Assembly: GCA_003151475.1 (NCBI GenBank)
Contig: PLXQ01000021.1
Coordinates: 1 to 64,000, forward strand
Length of the DNA: 64,000 bases
Reading direction: 5' to 3'
Source: Acidimicrobiaceae bacterium
GTDB taxonomy: Bacteria; Actinomycetota; Acidimicrobiia; Acidimicrobiales; UBA8190
Shown: positions 53,089-62,162 of the stretch, piece after piece
Layout of the letters: the number at the start of each line of letters is the position of its first letter
Numbering within the stretch: position 1 is the first letter of the stretch
Translations under genes and position numbers: made by a program
The notes under the pieces: model-generated
What the model was told of the DNA's origin: nothing
Databases searched by the model: none
The model's input: only the letters and a program-made list of their open reading frames with translations

Positions 53089-53370
53089 TCAAGGCTCCGC
53101 AGAGGACCGGAACAGAACGATGGAGGCAATCGACCAGAACACCGTCAGAGCGAGCCAGATCAGGAGCCTGACCCAGGGGTGAGGCCCTCCTGCGAACGTG
53201 ATCGACAGCCTGCTGCTGTACGCCGTGCTGGAGGACAGTGGCGCATAACCCGTCCAACCGGTAAGAGGTCGGGGCGCCGTGATCCATGTTCCGAGGAAGG
53301 CCAGGCCAAGTCCCAGGCCGACGACGATCACGATCCGCTGCCGGAGATTCAGGCGGCGAGAAGAGCGCAT
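53089..53370 (-). CDS. Small two-pass membrane protein
   Basis: 93 residues. Basic N-terminus, helix IVIVVGLGLGLAFLGTWI, extracytoplasmic loop with GYAPLSSSTAYSSRLSITF, and second helix WVRLLIWLALTVFWSIASIVLF. 21 nt upstream of the Imm35-like gene, probably co-transcribed. No family recognised. Confidence 0.65.
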   Translation of the reverse strand: MRSSRRLNLRQRIVIVVGLGLGLAFLGTWITAPRPLTGWTGYAPLSSSTAYSSRLSITFAGGPHPWVRLLIWLALTVFWSIASIVLFRSSAEP

Positions 53371-53492
53371 CTCGCCAGCATCTCATCAGTCGACGGGGAT
53401 GCGCCCATCGGTCTCGGGGAGAGAGCTCGCAGGACCCCGGCCGGCGGGACGGAAATTAACCCCGAGAGCATGCGGCCTGGCGGACGACTCCG

Positions 53493-54770
53493 TCACCGCA
53501 GCGGCACCCTGACCAGAGTGCTGTAACCGAGGTAACCGTTCATTCGGAACGGGGGCTCCAGGAGATACATCGACTCACCGAGGACCGCTGCCTGTCCCGG
53601 GAGCAGTCCGTATTCACCCTGTCCGATCGGTATGGTCAGAGGGGGCAACGTGGCCACGACGCGTTCGGCACCGGTATCCGGATTGATGTGCACAATCTCC
53701 TGCGGGCGCGGCGACGTCGGCGGCAGCGCAGTCGGCGGCCACTGCCACAACATGGTCCAGAGGCCATCGGATTCGTCTCCGATGACGGTGTCGGGGTCAT
53801 ATCCCTGGTCGGGGACCTCGAAAACAGGTCGGAAGTCTGATCCGTCGAAACGCCAGATCGTCTCCTTCGTACAACCCGTGTGCTGCCTCCCCATGCCGAC
53901 CCAGAGATGGTCACCACTTCCAATGAGCCAACAGACAAGCAACGAACTGGCGGGGACGACCACGGCGGCCTTGTCCGACCCCGGCGCCAGGTAATAGAGG
54001 GCGCTCGGCGCAGAGCAGCCGGGACACACGCCGCCCTCGATGGAATTCCCGATCCAGAGCCCGTCGTCATCGGCGGTCAGGAGGGGGCGGTAGAGGGTGG
54101 GCATGGCCACGGTTTGCACCACCTGGCCGGAGGACATCGAGACCTGGAGCACCTCGGCGCCCTGGGTGGTCGAGTTGTCGTAGATCCAGAACCAACCACC
54201 GCCGGAAGCGGTAACCGGCCGCGTGTCGGAGTAGCTGCCATAGGTCATCACCACGGGGCCGACCGATTTCTGACCGGTCCGGGGATCGACACGGGCGATC
54301 CTGATGGTGGCGTTGTTCGAGTCGGGAATGTAGCTATTCACCTCCGCGACGGTGCCGCCGTCGACGGCGGGGTCGTTGCAGTCGACCGCGGTTGCCGGCT
54401 CTACCGCCAGCGGCGCCGGGTCCACCACGGCCGAGACGCAGGAGGGGTTCACGCGTGAAGCCGTAGACGCGCTGGCGCCGCTGAGGAGCAGATCTCCGTG
54501 GGCGACGGCGATCTGATTGAACTCGTCGGCCGCCCCGAGCAGCACCGACGGGTACTCGCCGGCGGCCACAGACGTTGTCGTCGTGGGCAATTGGGCTGGG
54601 GCGGTCGGGCTGGTCGAAAGCTCGGTTCCCTGGTGCTGCGCATCGGCCCGGGCCTGACGGGAGGCGGTGGAGACGGGCGCCGTCAGGATCGATCCCGCCG
54701 AGGCTGCCGCCGTGAGGACGACCAGCAGCACCACGGCCACCCACGGGCTACGGACACCCCTGATCCTCAT
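53493..54770 (-). CDS. Secreted or anchored beta-propeller-like protein
   Basis: 425 residues from ATG 54770 (GGGAGG 6 nt upstream). Signal/anchor WVAVVLLVVLTAAASAGSIL, Thr-rich linker, then repeated blade-like segments with GGGWFWIYDNSTTQGAEVLQVSMSSGQ, DGLWIGNSI, DHLWVGMGR and DGLWTMLWQW. Each Asp/Gly-Leu-Trp turn fits a propeller. Cys pair VCPGC. Function unknown. Confidence 0.65.
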   Translation of the reverse strand: MRIRGVRSPWVAVVLLVVLTAAASAGSILTAPVSTASRQARADAQHQGTELSTSPTAPAQLPTTTTSVAAGEYPSVLLGAADEFNQIAVAHGDLLLSGASASTASRVNPSCVSAVVDPAPLAVEPATAVDCNDPAVDGGTVAEVNSYIPDSNNATIRIARVDPRTGQKSVGPVVMTYGSYSDTRPVTASGGGWFWIYDNSTTQGAEVLQVSMSSGQVVQTVAMPTLYRPLLTADDDGLWIGNSIEGGVCPGCSAPSALYYLAPGSDKAAVVVPASSLLVCWLIGSGDHLWVGMGRQHTGCTKETIWRFDGSDFRPVFEVPDQGYDPDTVIGDESDGLWTMLWQWPPTALPPTSPRPQEIVHINPDTGAERVVATLPPLTIPIGQGEYGLLPGQAAVLGESMYLLEPPFRMNGYLGYSTLVRVPLR

Positions 54771-54906
54771 CAGCACCTCCCGCCAACCGATGAGCCCGAC
54801 GACAGCGCGCGGCCACCCTATAGCGGCATCCGGTCGGACCCCGCCGCCACCAACGGCGGGCCGATGCCGGCCCGTGGCGATGCGAGTCCGAGGCCTCAGG
54901 GCAGCC

Positions 54907-55323
54907 TCAATACGGGAGGTCCTCGGGCGTGCAGTTCCGGAAGTCCGGTTCCGGCTGCACCTCGAACTGCACCGCTTCGATCGAGGAGTCACCCTGAAGG
55001 ACCGCTCGGGCCACCCGGTGCATGCCGTCCATCACCCGACCGTCGACGCCGAGGATGATCGGATGGGAGGGATCGACTTCACCGATGAGGCGAAAGTGCT
55101 CCACGATCTTGCGGACGGTTGCGGCTTCAGCACTGCCGGCAAACCAGTAGTCGGTGTCCAGTTCCCCGATGGACTCGAGCGGCACCCGGCGTACGGGGAG
55201 AGCCGAGCTCAGACGGATCAGGCGGCCGACGTCCCAGGCGTCGAGGCCTTCGTCTCCGGGCCAGAAGTGGTACTGCGTGCGCACCGACACAGTCTTCCCC
55301 AGTGCTGGAGATGACCCCTCCAT
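54907..55323 (-). CDS. ParB/sulfiredoxin-like domain protein
   Basis: 138 residues. PIILGVDGRVMDGMHRVARAVLQG matches the ParB-nuclease/sulfiredoxin-like core (DGxHR), preceded by WDVGRLIRLSSALPVRRVPLESIGELD. Often a nucleotide-hydrolysing or DNA-related fold, but function in this single-domain form is open. Divergent from the lipoprotein gene with only 14 bp between starts. Confidence 0.6.
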   Translation of the reverse strand: MEGSSPALGKTVSVRTQYHFWPGDEGLDAWDVGRLIRLSSALPVRRVPLESIGELDTDYWFAGSAEAATVRKIVEHFRLIGEVDPSHPIILGVDGRVMDGMHRVARAVLQGDSSIEAVQFEVQPEPDFRNCTPEDLPY

Positions 55324-55337
55324 GCGACACTTGCGTC

Positions 55338-55832
55338 GTGCCCAGTAAGCGAAAACACCGCATGGTCCTGGGTCTCGTGCTCATGGCCATGACGCTCGGA
55401 GCCTGCGGCAGTTCGATTCCCGGCTCGGCCCGGTCAGGTTCGGGTCAGCAGCCCCCGATCGACCCGAACCTGTATATCCAGACCAACAACGCCTACAAGC
55501 ACTATCCGCCTGCGACCAAGGAGCAGGCGGCGGCGGGCGCCCCCGTCGCCGCCGCCGTCAGCCGGATCCTCCCAGCGATCGCCGCTGCGCCACCGATCAC
55601 CGAGTCCTCCGTCAGAAGCGCTCTCCAATCTGTCATCTCGAGTACAAACCCGCACGGGGAGATCGAGGTGTCGGCGCACGCGGCGAGCGGTGACGGCATC
55701 GGATTCGGCGTCTTCGTCCCCGTAGGGAAGTCTGGCGCCTGCGTGCACGGTTGGATCTCGACGCGCGACAGCAACGTCGCCGTTGACGGGATAAGTCCCG
55801 ACGGCGGGTGTCTGGCGCTCCTCGGAGCCTGA
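55338..55832 (+). CDS. Small secreted lipoprotein
   Basis: 164 residues from GTG 55338 (ATG 55362 possible). Lipobox MTLGAC after a short hydrophobic run MVLGLVLMAMTLG. Mature part: PIDPNLYIQTNNAYKHYPPATKEQ, ITESSVRSALQSVIS and a C-terminal beta region with Cys pair (SGACVHGWIS, GGCLALLG). No family recognised. Confidence 0.65.
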   Translation: MPSKRKHRMVLGLVLMAMTLGACGSSIPGSARSGSGQQPPIDPNLYIQTNNAYKHYPPATKEQAAAGAPVAAAVSRILPAIAAAPPITESSVRSALQSVISSTNPHGEIEVSAHAASGDGIGFGVFVPVGKSGACVHGWISTRDSNVAVDGISPDGGCLALLGA

Positions 55833-55876
55833 GCGTTGCCGGAATTCGGCGGCCGAAGGTAACGACCGCCCGGGGG

Positions 55877-56902
55877 TCAGCCCCCCGAGACGTCCTGGAT
55901 GCGCTGCTTGCCGGCGGAGATGAAGGGCATCATGGCCCGGAGCTCGGCGCCGACCTTCTCGATGGGATGGGCGGCGCCGGCGGCGCGGAGCGCCTCGAAG
56001 TTCTTGCGACCCGAGCGGTTCTCGGCCATCCACTCCTCGGCGAACTTGCCCGAGCGGATGTCGTCGAGGATCTGTTGCATCTCGGCGCGGACGTGGGCGT
56101 CGATGACCTTGGGACCGCGGGTGAGGTCGCCGTATTCGGCGGTGTCGGAGATGGAGAAGCGCATGCCGGCGATGCCCTGCTCGTACATGAGGTCGACGAT
56201 GAGCTTGAGCTCGTGGAGGCACTCGAAGTAGGCCGACTCCGGTTGGTAGCCGGCGTTGACGAGGGTCTCGAAGCCGGCCTGGACGAGGGAGGTGAGGCCG
56301 CCGCAGAGGACGACCTGCTCGCCGAAGAGATCGGTCTCGGTCTCCTCGTCGAAGGTGGTGTCGAGGACACCGGCCCGGGTGGCACCGAGAGCATGGGCGT
56401 AGGAGAGGGCGAGGTCATGGGCCTTGCCCGAGGCGTCTTGGGCTACGGCCACGAGAGAGGGGACCCCGCCGCCTTCGGTGTAGGTACGGCGGACGAGGTG
56501 GCCGGGGCCCTTGGGGGCGACCATGGCCACGTCGACGCCGGGCGGGGGGACGATCTGGCCGAAGCGGATGTTGAAGCCGTGGGCGAAGAAGATGGCGTCA
56601 CCCTGGCGGAGATGGGGGGCGATCTCGGCGGCGTAGACAGAGCCCTGCTCGGTGTCGGGCAGGAGGATCATGATGAGGTCGGCCTCGGCCGAGGCGTCGG
56701 CCACGGAGAGGACACGGAGGCCCGCCTCGGTCGCCTTCTGGGTCGAGGAGGAGCCGGCGCGGAGCCCCACGCGGACGTCGACGCCCGACTCGGCCAGGTT
56801 CAGGGCATGGGCGTGGCCCTGGGAGCCGTAGCCGATGACGGCGACTTTGCGTCCCTGGATGAGGGACGCGTCGGCATCGGACTCGTAATAGAGCTTGGCC
56901 AT
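55877..56902 (-). CDS. ilvC: Ketol-acid reductoisomerase
   Basis: 341 residues, class I length. NADPH site [28 protein letters not shown] (phosphate-binding Arg/Ser), metal ligands in [22 protein letters not shown] and [14 protein letters not shown]. Converts acetolactate/acetohydroxybutyrate to dihydroxy acids. Third gene of ilvBNC, 42 nt after ilvN. Confidence 0.96.
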   Translation of the reverse strand: MAKLYYESDADASLIQGRKVAVIGYGSQGHAHALNLAESGVDVRVGLRAGSSSTQKATEAGLRVLSVADASAEADLIMILLPDTEQGSVYAAEIAPHLRQGDAIFFAHGFNIRFGQIVPPPGVDVAMVAPKGPGHLVRRTYTEGGGVPSLVAVAQDASGKAHDLALSYAHALGATRAGVLDTTFDEETETDLFGEQVVLCGGLTSLVQAGFETLVNAGYQPESAYFECLHELKLIVDLMYEQGIAGMRFSISDTAEYGDLTRGPKVIDAHVRAEMQQILDDIRSGKFAEEWMAENRSGRKNFEALRAAGAAHPIEKVGAELRAMMPFISAGKQRIQDVSGG

Positions 56903-56944
56903 CTCAATCTGCCTCGTTGTTGGTCAGGGGACCGGAGTCCCTGG

Positions 56945-57532
56945 TCATGTGATCTTCGATGGTGCGGGGTCGGTGCTGCCCCCGGCGACGGAACGGAGCC
57001 GTGCGGCCCGGCGTTCCAGCTTAGGCAGAGCCACACGGCCCGTCCGCTGGAGCTCCACGATGCCGTAGGGCCTGATGAGGTTCTCGAAGTCGTCGAGCTT
57101 GGAGGGCGCCCCCGCCAGCATGACGGTGATGCGGTCCCGGCCGACGTCGACGATCTTGCCTTCGAAGACACCGACGAGGGAGATGACCTGGCCGCGTTCG
57201 GCCGGATCGGCCGAGACGGTGGCCAGGAGGAGCTCCCGTTCGGTGGCATCTTCGGGGGCCAGCTCGAAGATGTCGACGACGTTGATGAGCTTGTCGAGCT
57301 GGCGGAGGATCTGCTCGAGGGGGGACGACTCCACGTCGACGACGATGGTGATGCGCGAGAGGCGGTCGTTGTCGGTGGGGGCGACGGCCAGGGAGTAGAT
57401 GTTGAAGCCGCGGCGCGAGAAGAGAGAGGCCACCCGGGCGAGGACGCCGGCCTTGTTCTCCACCAGGACGGAGATGATGTGGTGGCGGGCGCCCGGGCCC
57501 CCGGGGCCGGCCGGGGCGGTGGGCGCCATCAC
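56945..57532 (-). CDS. ilvN: Acetolactate synthase small (regulatory) subunit
   Basis: 195 residues from GTG 57532 (ATG 57529 next codon). ACT domain HIISVLVENKAGVLARVASLFSRRGFNIYSLAVAPTDN gives valine feedback control; DIFELAPEDATERELLLATVSA is the family mid-region. Shares GTGA with the ilvB stop. Confidence 0.95.
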   Translation of the reverse strand: MMAPTAPAGPGGPGARHHIISVLVENKAGVLARVASLFSRRGFNIYSLAVAPTDNDRLSRITIVVDVESSPLEQILRQLDKLINVVDIFELAPEDATERELLLATVSADPAERGQVISLVGVFEGKIVDVGRDRITVMLAGAPSKLDDFENLIRPYGIVELQRTGRVALPKLERRAARLRSVAGGSTDPAPSKIT

Positions 57533-59295
57533 CGGCCCCCTTCACCCTCGGCGGGGCCGACGATGATGTCGTCGTTGGGGGCGCCGGCGGGGACCATGGG
57601 GTAGACCTTCTCGAAGGCGTCGGTACGGAAGTCGATGACAACCGGGCGGTCGTCGATGCCGTTGGCCTTCTCGATGGCCGGGGCCACCTCTTCGGCCGAT
57701 TCCACCTTGAGACCGACGCAGCCCATGGCCTCGGCCCACTTGACGTAGTCGGGGAGGTCGGGCGAGAGGTAGACCTCGGAGTAGCGCTCGGCGTAGAAGA
57801 GCTCCTGCCATTGGCGGACCATGCCCAGATAGGCGTTGTTCAAGATGGCGATCTTGACGGGGATCTTCTCGGCCGACGCGGTGACGAGCTCCTGGGCCGT
57901 CATCTGGAAGCAGCCGTCGCCGTCGATGGCCCAGACGGTCTTGTCGGGGCGGCCCACCTTGGCGCCGATGGCGGCGGGGACGGCGAAGCCCATGGTGCCC
58001 GCTCCGCCCGAGTTGACCCAGGTGTAGGGGTGGTTGAACTGCCAGTACTGCGACGCCCACATCTGGTGCTGGCCCACGCCGGAGGCGACGATGGTGTCGT
58101 CGGGGGAAAGGTCGCGAAGCTGCTCCACGACGTACTGGGGCTTGAGCGCTCCCCCGTCCTCCTGGTTGTAGGTGAGGGGGAACTCGGCCTGCCAGGCCCG
58201 GATCTGGTCCAGCCAGGAGCTGAGATCGGGGCGGGTGGCGGCCCGGGAGCCGGTGTCGGGGACGGTGCCCACCGGGCCCAGGCCCTGAGAAGCCAGGGCT
58301 TCCAAGATCTGCTCCATGACGAGGCGGGCGTCGCCGGCGATGGGGACGTCGGGGCGGCGGACCTTGCCCAGCTCAGCGGGGTCGATGTCGACGTGGATGA
58401 TCTTGGCTTCGGGGGCGAAGGCGGAGACCTTGCCGGTGACCCGGTCGTCGAAGCGCGAGCCCAAGGCGATGAGGAGGTCCGACTTCTGCATGGCGGTGAC
58501 GGCGGTGTAGTTGCCGTGCATGCCGGGCATGCCCAGGCAGAGGGGGTGGGAGTCGGGGAAGGTGCCGCGGCCCATGAGGGTGGTGACAACGGGGATACCG
58601 GTCCGGGTGGCCAGCTCGAAGAGGGCCTCGGCGCCGCGGGCCTTCAAGATGCCGCCGCCGGCGTAGATGACGGGGCGCTCGGCGGCCAGGATGAGCTCGG
58701 CCGCCCGGGAGACCTCTTCGGGGTCGCCGGTGGTCTGGGGCTTGTAGCCGGGGAGGTCGAGCTCGTCGAGGGAGGACGGCCAGTACCAGTCCATGGTGGC
58801 GTTCGAGATGTCCTTCGGGAGATCGACGAGGACGGGGCCGGGGCGGCCGGTGGTGGCCACGTGGAAGGCCTCGGCCACCACCCGGGGGATGTCGTTGACG
58901 TCGGTGATGAGCCAGTTGTGCTTGGTGATGTCCAGGGTGACCCCGGTGATGGGGACCTCTTGGAAGGCGTCGGTGCCGATGGCCGTGGTGGGGACCTGGC
59001 CGGTGATGACGACGATGGGGATCGAGTCCATCATGGCGTCGGCCAGGGGGGTGACGATGTTGGTGGCACCGGGGCCCGAGGTGACCATGGCCACGCCGGG
59101 GCGGCCGGTGACATGGGCGTAGCCCTCGGCCATGTGGCCCGCGCCCTGCTCGTGGCGGACGAGGATGTGGCGGATGGAGGAGTCGAGGATGGGGTCGTAG
59201 ACGGGCAGGATGGCGCCGCCGGGGAGGCCGAAGATGACCTCCACCTTCTGCATCTCGAGGCTCTTGATGAGAGCCTGGGCTCCGGTCAGTTTCAT
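57529..59295 (-). CDS. ilvB: Acetolactate synthase large (catalytic) subunit
   Basis: 588 residues from ATG 59295 (GAGGA upstream). TPP-dependent: catalytic Glu in VRHEQGAGHMAEGYAHVTGRPG, FAD-binding middle region, TPP/Mg motif AIDGDGCFQMTAQELVTASAEKIPVKIAILNNAYLG, and YSEVYLSPDLPDYVKWAEAMG. Makes acetolactate (Val, Leu) and acetohydroxybutyrate (Ile). First gene after the ILVVL leader and its terminator. Confidence 0.96.
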   Translation of the reverse strand: MKLTGAQALIKSLEMQKVEVIFGLPGGAILPVYDPILDSSIRHILVRHEQGAGHMAEGYAHVTGRPGVAMVTSGPGATNIVTPLADAMMDSIPIVVITGQVPTTAIGTDAFQEVPITGVTLDITKHNWLITDVNDIPRVVAEAFHVATTGRPGPVLVDLPKDISNATMDWYWPSSLDELDLPGYKPQTTGDPEEVSRAAELILAAERPVIYAGGGILKARGAEALFELATRTGIPVVTTLMGRGTFPDSHPLCLGMPGMHGNYTAVTAMQKSDLLIALGSRFDDRVTGKVSAFAPEAKIIHVDIDPAELGKVRRPDVPIAGDARLVMEQILEALASQGLGPVGTVPDTGSRAATRPDLSSWLDQIRAWQAEFPLTYNQEDGGALKPQYVVEQLRDLSPDDTIVASGVGQHQMWASQYWQFNHPYTWVNSGGAGTMGFAVPAAIGAKVGRPDKTVWAIDGDGCFQMTAQELVTASAEKIPVKIAILNNAYLGMVRQWQELFYAERYSEVYLSPDLPDYVKWAEAMGCVGLKVESAEEVAPAIEKANGIDDRPVVIDFRTDAFEKVYPMVPAGAPNDDIIVGPAEGEGGR

Positions 59296-59431
59296 TGCTG
59301 GTGTCCTCGCTCGTCGGGGGCGCCTCTGTGAAGGTGCCCTCATCGGTGGTGCTGGTTGGTCGTGGGTGCTGTGGTCGTGGCTTGCTGTGGTCGGGATGGG
59401 TCTGGTCGGAGAAAGGTGTCCGGAAATTGAA

Positions 59432-59455
59432 ACGACCTCCCGTCGGGGAGGTCGT
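59432..59455 (-). terminator. Attenuator terminator of ilvBNC
   Basis: Perfect 10-bp stem ACGACCTCCC/GGGAGGTCGT with a 4-nt loop, followed on the minus strand by TTTCAATTT. Upstream AGCGCAC/GTGCGCT (59458-59492 outer arms) overlaps the leader stop and can act as pause or antiterminator. Confidence 0.88.
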
Positions 59456-59490
59456 GAAGCGCACGTGCCGCGGCCGCGGATCAGGTGCGC

Positions 59491-59535
59491 TTAGGTCAGT
59501 ACTACGAGAATGGTGGTGGGTGCGGAGAAGCTCAT
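59491..59535 (-). CDS. Ile-Leu-Val leader peptide of ilvBNC
   Basis: 14 residues: MSFSAPTTILVVLT. Five consecutive regulatory codons Ile-Leu-Val-Val-Leu sit two codons before the stop (TAA), matching the three end products of the operon. With the following hairpins it forms a complete attenuator. The candidate -10 box ends 9 nt before the ATG. Confidence 0.88.
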   Translation of the reverse strand: MSFSAPTTILVVLT

Positions 59536-59544
59536 GACCAGAGC

Positions 59545-59574
59545 AGTCTCGCACGAGTCGAGGGTGCTCGGCAA
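59545..59574 (-). promoter_or_regulatory. Promoter of ilvBNC
   Basis: TTGCCG (59574-59569), 18-bp spacer, GAGACT (59550-59545), 9 nt before the leader ATG; the -10 sequence is identical to that of the leuB leader. Confidence 0.5.
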
Positions 59575-59625
59575 GGGGCGGGGCGTTCCCCGGCGCCAGG
59601 GACCCGGTCGGGCGTACCGTGGAGG

Positions 59626-60579
59626 ATGCGTTTGTCACGTCGGGCGGGCGGGGAATCGGGACGGAGAGCGGCCGGACCGAGGGCGGGCCGACGGAGAGCG
59701 GCCGTCGTGCTGGCCGTGGGGACGCTGCTGGGAAGCGGCGGGCTCGTCGGCGTCGGGCCTGGTGCCACGGCCGCCGGGGCATCGACGGGGGCGTCGTCGA
59801 AAGGACCGACGGAGTACTACCTGGCCCTCGGTGACTCCCTGGCCGCCGGGGTGGGTGCCAGCACGACCGGCACGGGATACGTGGCCGACCTCTACGCCAA
59901 GGAGCACAAGAAGAAGAGATGGCACGGTCTGGTGCTCGAGAACCTGTCGTGCTCGGGAGCGACGACGGCGTCGATGATCAACGGCGGCGGCTGCCCGTAC
60001 ACGACGGGGACACAGCTGGGTGACGCTGAGGCGTTCCTCGCCGCCCATGCGGGCCATGTGGCGTTCGTGACCATCGACATCGGGGCGAACGATGTCGACT
60101 CGTGCGTGAACGGCACAGGCATCGACATGACGTGCTTCAACAACGGGATGAGCGCCATCACCGCCAACGTGCCCCTGATCCTGTCCGGCCTGGCGGCGGC
60201 CGGCGGAAGCACACCGGTCGTGGGGATGTCGTACTACGACCCCTTCTTGGCCGCCTGGGTGCTGCTCGGAACGAGCGGGCAGGCGATCGCCCGTGAAAGC
60301 GAAACGCTGGCCGACACGCTGAACGGCCTCCTGGTGGGTGACTTCGGCTCGGCACGGACCGCCGATGTCGCCGGCGCCTTCGCCACGTCCAACTTCGCCC
60401 TGAAGGCGAAGTACGGCGGGACGACGGTGCCGGTCAACGTGGCCCGGGTGTGCGAATGGACACATATGTGCACGAGCGAGGACTTCCACGCCGACGACGC
60501 CGGCCACGCCCAAATCGCCAAGGCCTTCGAGAAGGTGCTCGGCCCTGTTCTCTCGGGTCGGGTCCGTCAGCGGCCCTGA
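59626..60579 (+). CDS. Secreted SGNH-family hydrolase
   Basis: 317 residues from ATG 59626, with TACCGT 5 nt upstream suggesting a leaderless start. Signal region AAVVLAVGTLLGSGGLVGV. SGNH blocks: catalytic Ser in YLALGDSLAAG, Gly/Asn in LENLSCSGATT and DIGANDVDS, Asp-His pair in DFHADDAGHAQIA. Extra Cys suggest disulphides. Esterase or lipase outside the cell. Divergent from ilvBNC, with start regions under 100 bp apart. Confidence 0.85.
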   Translation: MRLSRRAGGESGRRAAGPRAGRRRAAVVLAVGTLLGSGGLVGVGPGATAAGASTGASSKGPTEYYLALGDSLAAGVGASTTGTGYVADLYAKEHKKKRWHGLVLENLSCSGATTASMINGGGCPYTTGTQLGDAEAFLAAHAGHVAFVTIDIGANDVDSCVNGTGIDMTCFNNGMSAITANVPLILSGLAAAGGSTPVVGMSYYDPFLAAWVLLGTSGQAIARESETLADTLNGLLVGDFGSARTADVAGAFATSNFALKAKYGGTTVPVNVARVCEWTHMCTSEDFHADDAGHAQIAKAFEKVLGPVLSGRVRQRP

Positions 60580-60610
60580 GAGTCACGCGTCAGGTGAGGC
60601 GGGGGGCGAG

Positions 60611-62122
60611 GTGACAGACCGGATGAGCCGGCGGCGGCTGTTGAGCCGGGCCGCCGTGGCCGGTGCGGCGGCGACGGGTGTCGTCGGGGCCCGGGCGACC
60701 GGTGCGGGGGCAGCCGTCGAGAACGCCCGAGCGCGGACGCGCTCGTCGGCGACGGCGGCCAGCGAGATGGTCGACGTTGTCTCGGACGTCGAAGTCGATG
60801 TGATCGTGATCGGTGCCGGGTTGGCCGGACTGACCGCCGCCACCGCCGTGCAGAAAGCGGGCCCCTCCGTGGTCGTGCTCGAGGCCCAAGACCGGGTGGG
60901 CGGACGGACATACGACGTCGAGGTGGCCGAGGGTGTGGTGGTGGAGCTCGGGGGCGAGTGGACCGGTCCGGGGCAGACGCGGGTGCAGGCGCTGGCCAAG
61001 GAGCTCGGGATGAAGCTCTTCCCCGCTTACGCGGAGGGGAAGAACCTCTACTACCGGCAGGGAGAGCTGAAGAGCTACAGCGGGGACATCCCTCCCGCCG
61101 CCATGGACGCGCTGATCGAGGTGGAGCAGATCATCAGCACGTTGAACGAGATGGCCAAGAGCGTGCCGGTGAAGACCCCGTGGGAGGCAGCCCAGGCCGG
61201 GGTGTGGGACAGCCAGACGGTGGCGAGCTGGATCGCCGACGGGCGCTTCACCGACGAGGCCACCTTCCTCGGGCAGGTGGCCATCCGCGGCGTCTACGGG
61301 GAAGAGGCGTCGCAGATCTCGCTGATGGACCTTTTGGCCGAGGTGGCCGGGGTGGGCGGCGACTTCAACACCGCCATCGGCTCGGCCCAGAGCACGCGCT
61401 TCGCGGGCGGGCCCCAGGAGATGTCGAAGCGACTGGCGAAGCGTCTGGACCGGCCGGTGGTGCTGTCGGCGCCGGTGCTCTCGATCGAACGGGGAAAGGT
61501 CGCCACTGTGCAGACGGCGCGCCGTTCCTACCGGGGTCGGCAGGTGATCGTGACCGTGCCCAAGGCGGTGACGGCCGTCCTCCGCTTCCATCCGGCGCTT
61601 CCCCCCGCCTACGGGCAGTACCTGCAGCGCCAACCCTCGGGGTCGGCCGTGAAGATCCAGGCCGTCTACGAAACGCCGTTCTGGCGGGACGACGCACTGA
61701 GCGGGGCGGTGGTGTCCGACACCGGGCCGATCGAGGTCGTCTACGACAACTCCCCTCCCGACGGACGGCGCGGGGTGCTGGTCGGCTTCGCCGAAGGAAA
61801 CCAGGGACGGGCGCTGTTCCGGTTGAGCGACGCGGCCAGGAGGACGGCCGTGCTCGCGAGCCTGGCCCGGTACTTCGGTCCCCGGGCCCAGACGACGATG
61901 CACTACGCCGACATGGTCTGGGCGCGCGAGCCCTACACCGGCGGCGCCTACGGCTCGTTCAACCCGCCCGGGGTGCTCACGTCACTGGGGGCGGCCGTGG
62001 CCGGACCGGTGGGGAACATCCATTTCGCCGGGGCCGACTACTCCCCCGAGTGGCCCGGCTACATGGAAGGGGCGATCCGCTCGGGCGAGGCGGCCGCCGC
62101 CAAGGTGATCGCTTCTCTCTAG
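60611..62122 (+). CDS. Tat-exported flavin amine oxidase
   Basis: 503 residues from GTG 60611. Twin-arginine-type start MSRRRLLSRAAVAGAAATG. FAD fold VIVIGAGLAGLTAATAVQKAG, VLEAQDRVGGRTY, GGEWTGPGQTRVQALAKELG, and C-terminal IHFAGADYSPEWPGYMEGAIRSGEAAA, the monoamine/polyamine oxidase signature. Oxidises an amine with release of H2O2. 31 nt after the SGNH hydrolase gene, same strand. Confidence 0.9.
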   Translation: MTDRMSRRRLLSRAAVAGAAATGVVGARATGAGAAVENARARTRSSATAASEMVDVVSDVEVDVIVIGAGLAGLTAATAVQKAGPSVVVLEAQDRVGGRTYDVEVAEGVVVELGGEWTGPGQTRVQALAKELGMKLFPAYAEGKNLYYRQGELKSYSGDIPPAAMDALIEVEQIISTLNEMAKSVPVKTPWEAAQAGVWDSQTVASWIADGRFTDEATFLGQVAIRGVYGEEASQISLMDLLAEVAGVGGDFNTAIGSAQSTRFAGGPQEMSKRLAKRLDRPVVLSAPVLSIERGKVATVQTARRSYRGRQVIVTVPKAVTAVLRFHPALPPAYGQYLQRQPSGSAVKIQAVYETPFWRDDALSGAVVSDTGPIEVVYDNSPPDGRRGVLVGFAEGNQGRALFRLSDAARRTAVLASLARYFGPRAQTTMHYADMVWAREPYTGGAYGSFNPPGVLTSLGAAVAGPVGNIHFAGADYSPEWPGYMEGAIRSGEAAAAKVIASL

Positions 62123-62162
62123 CGCCCTTCACCTGAATCAGGCTCCGCCGGGTTGTTCGCCG

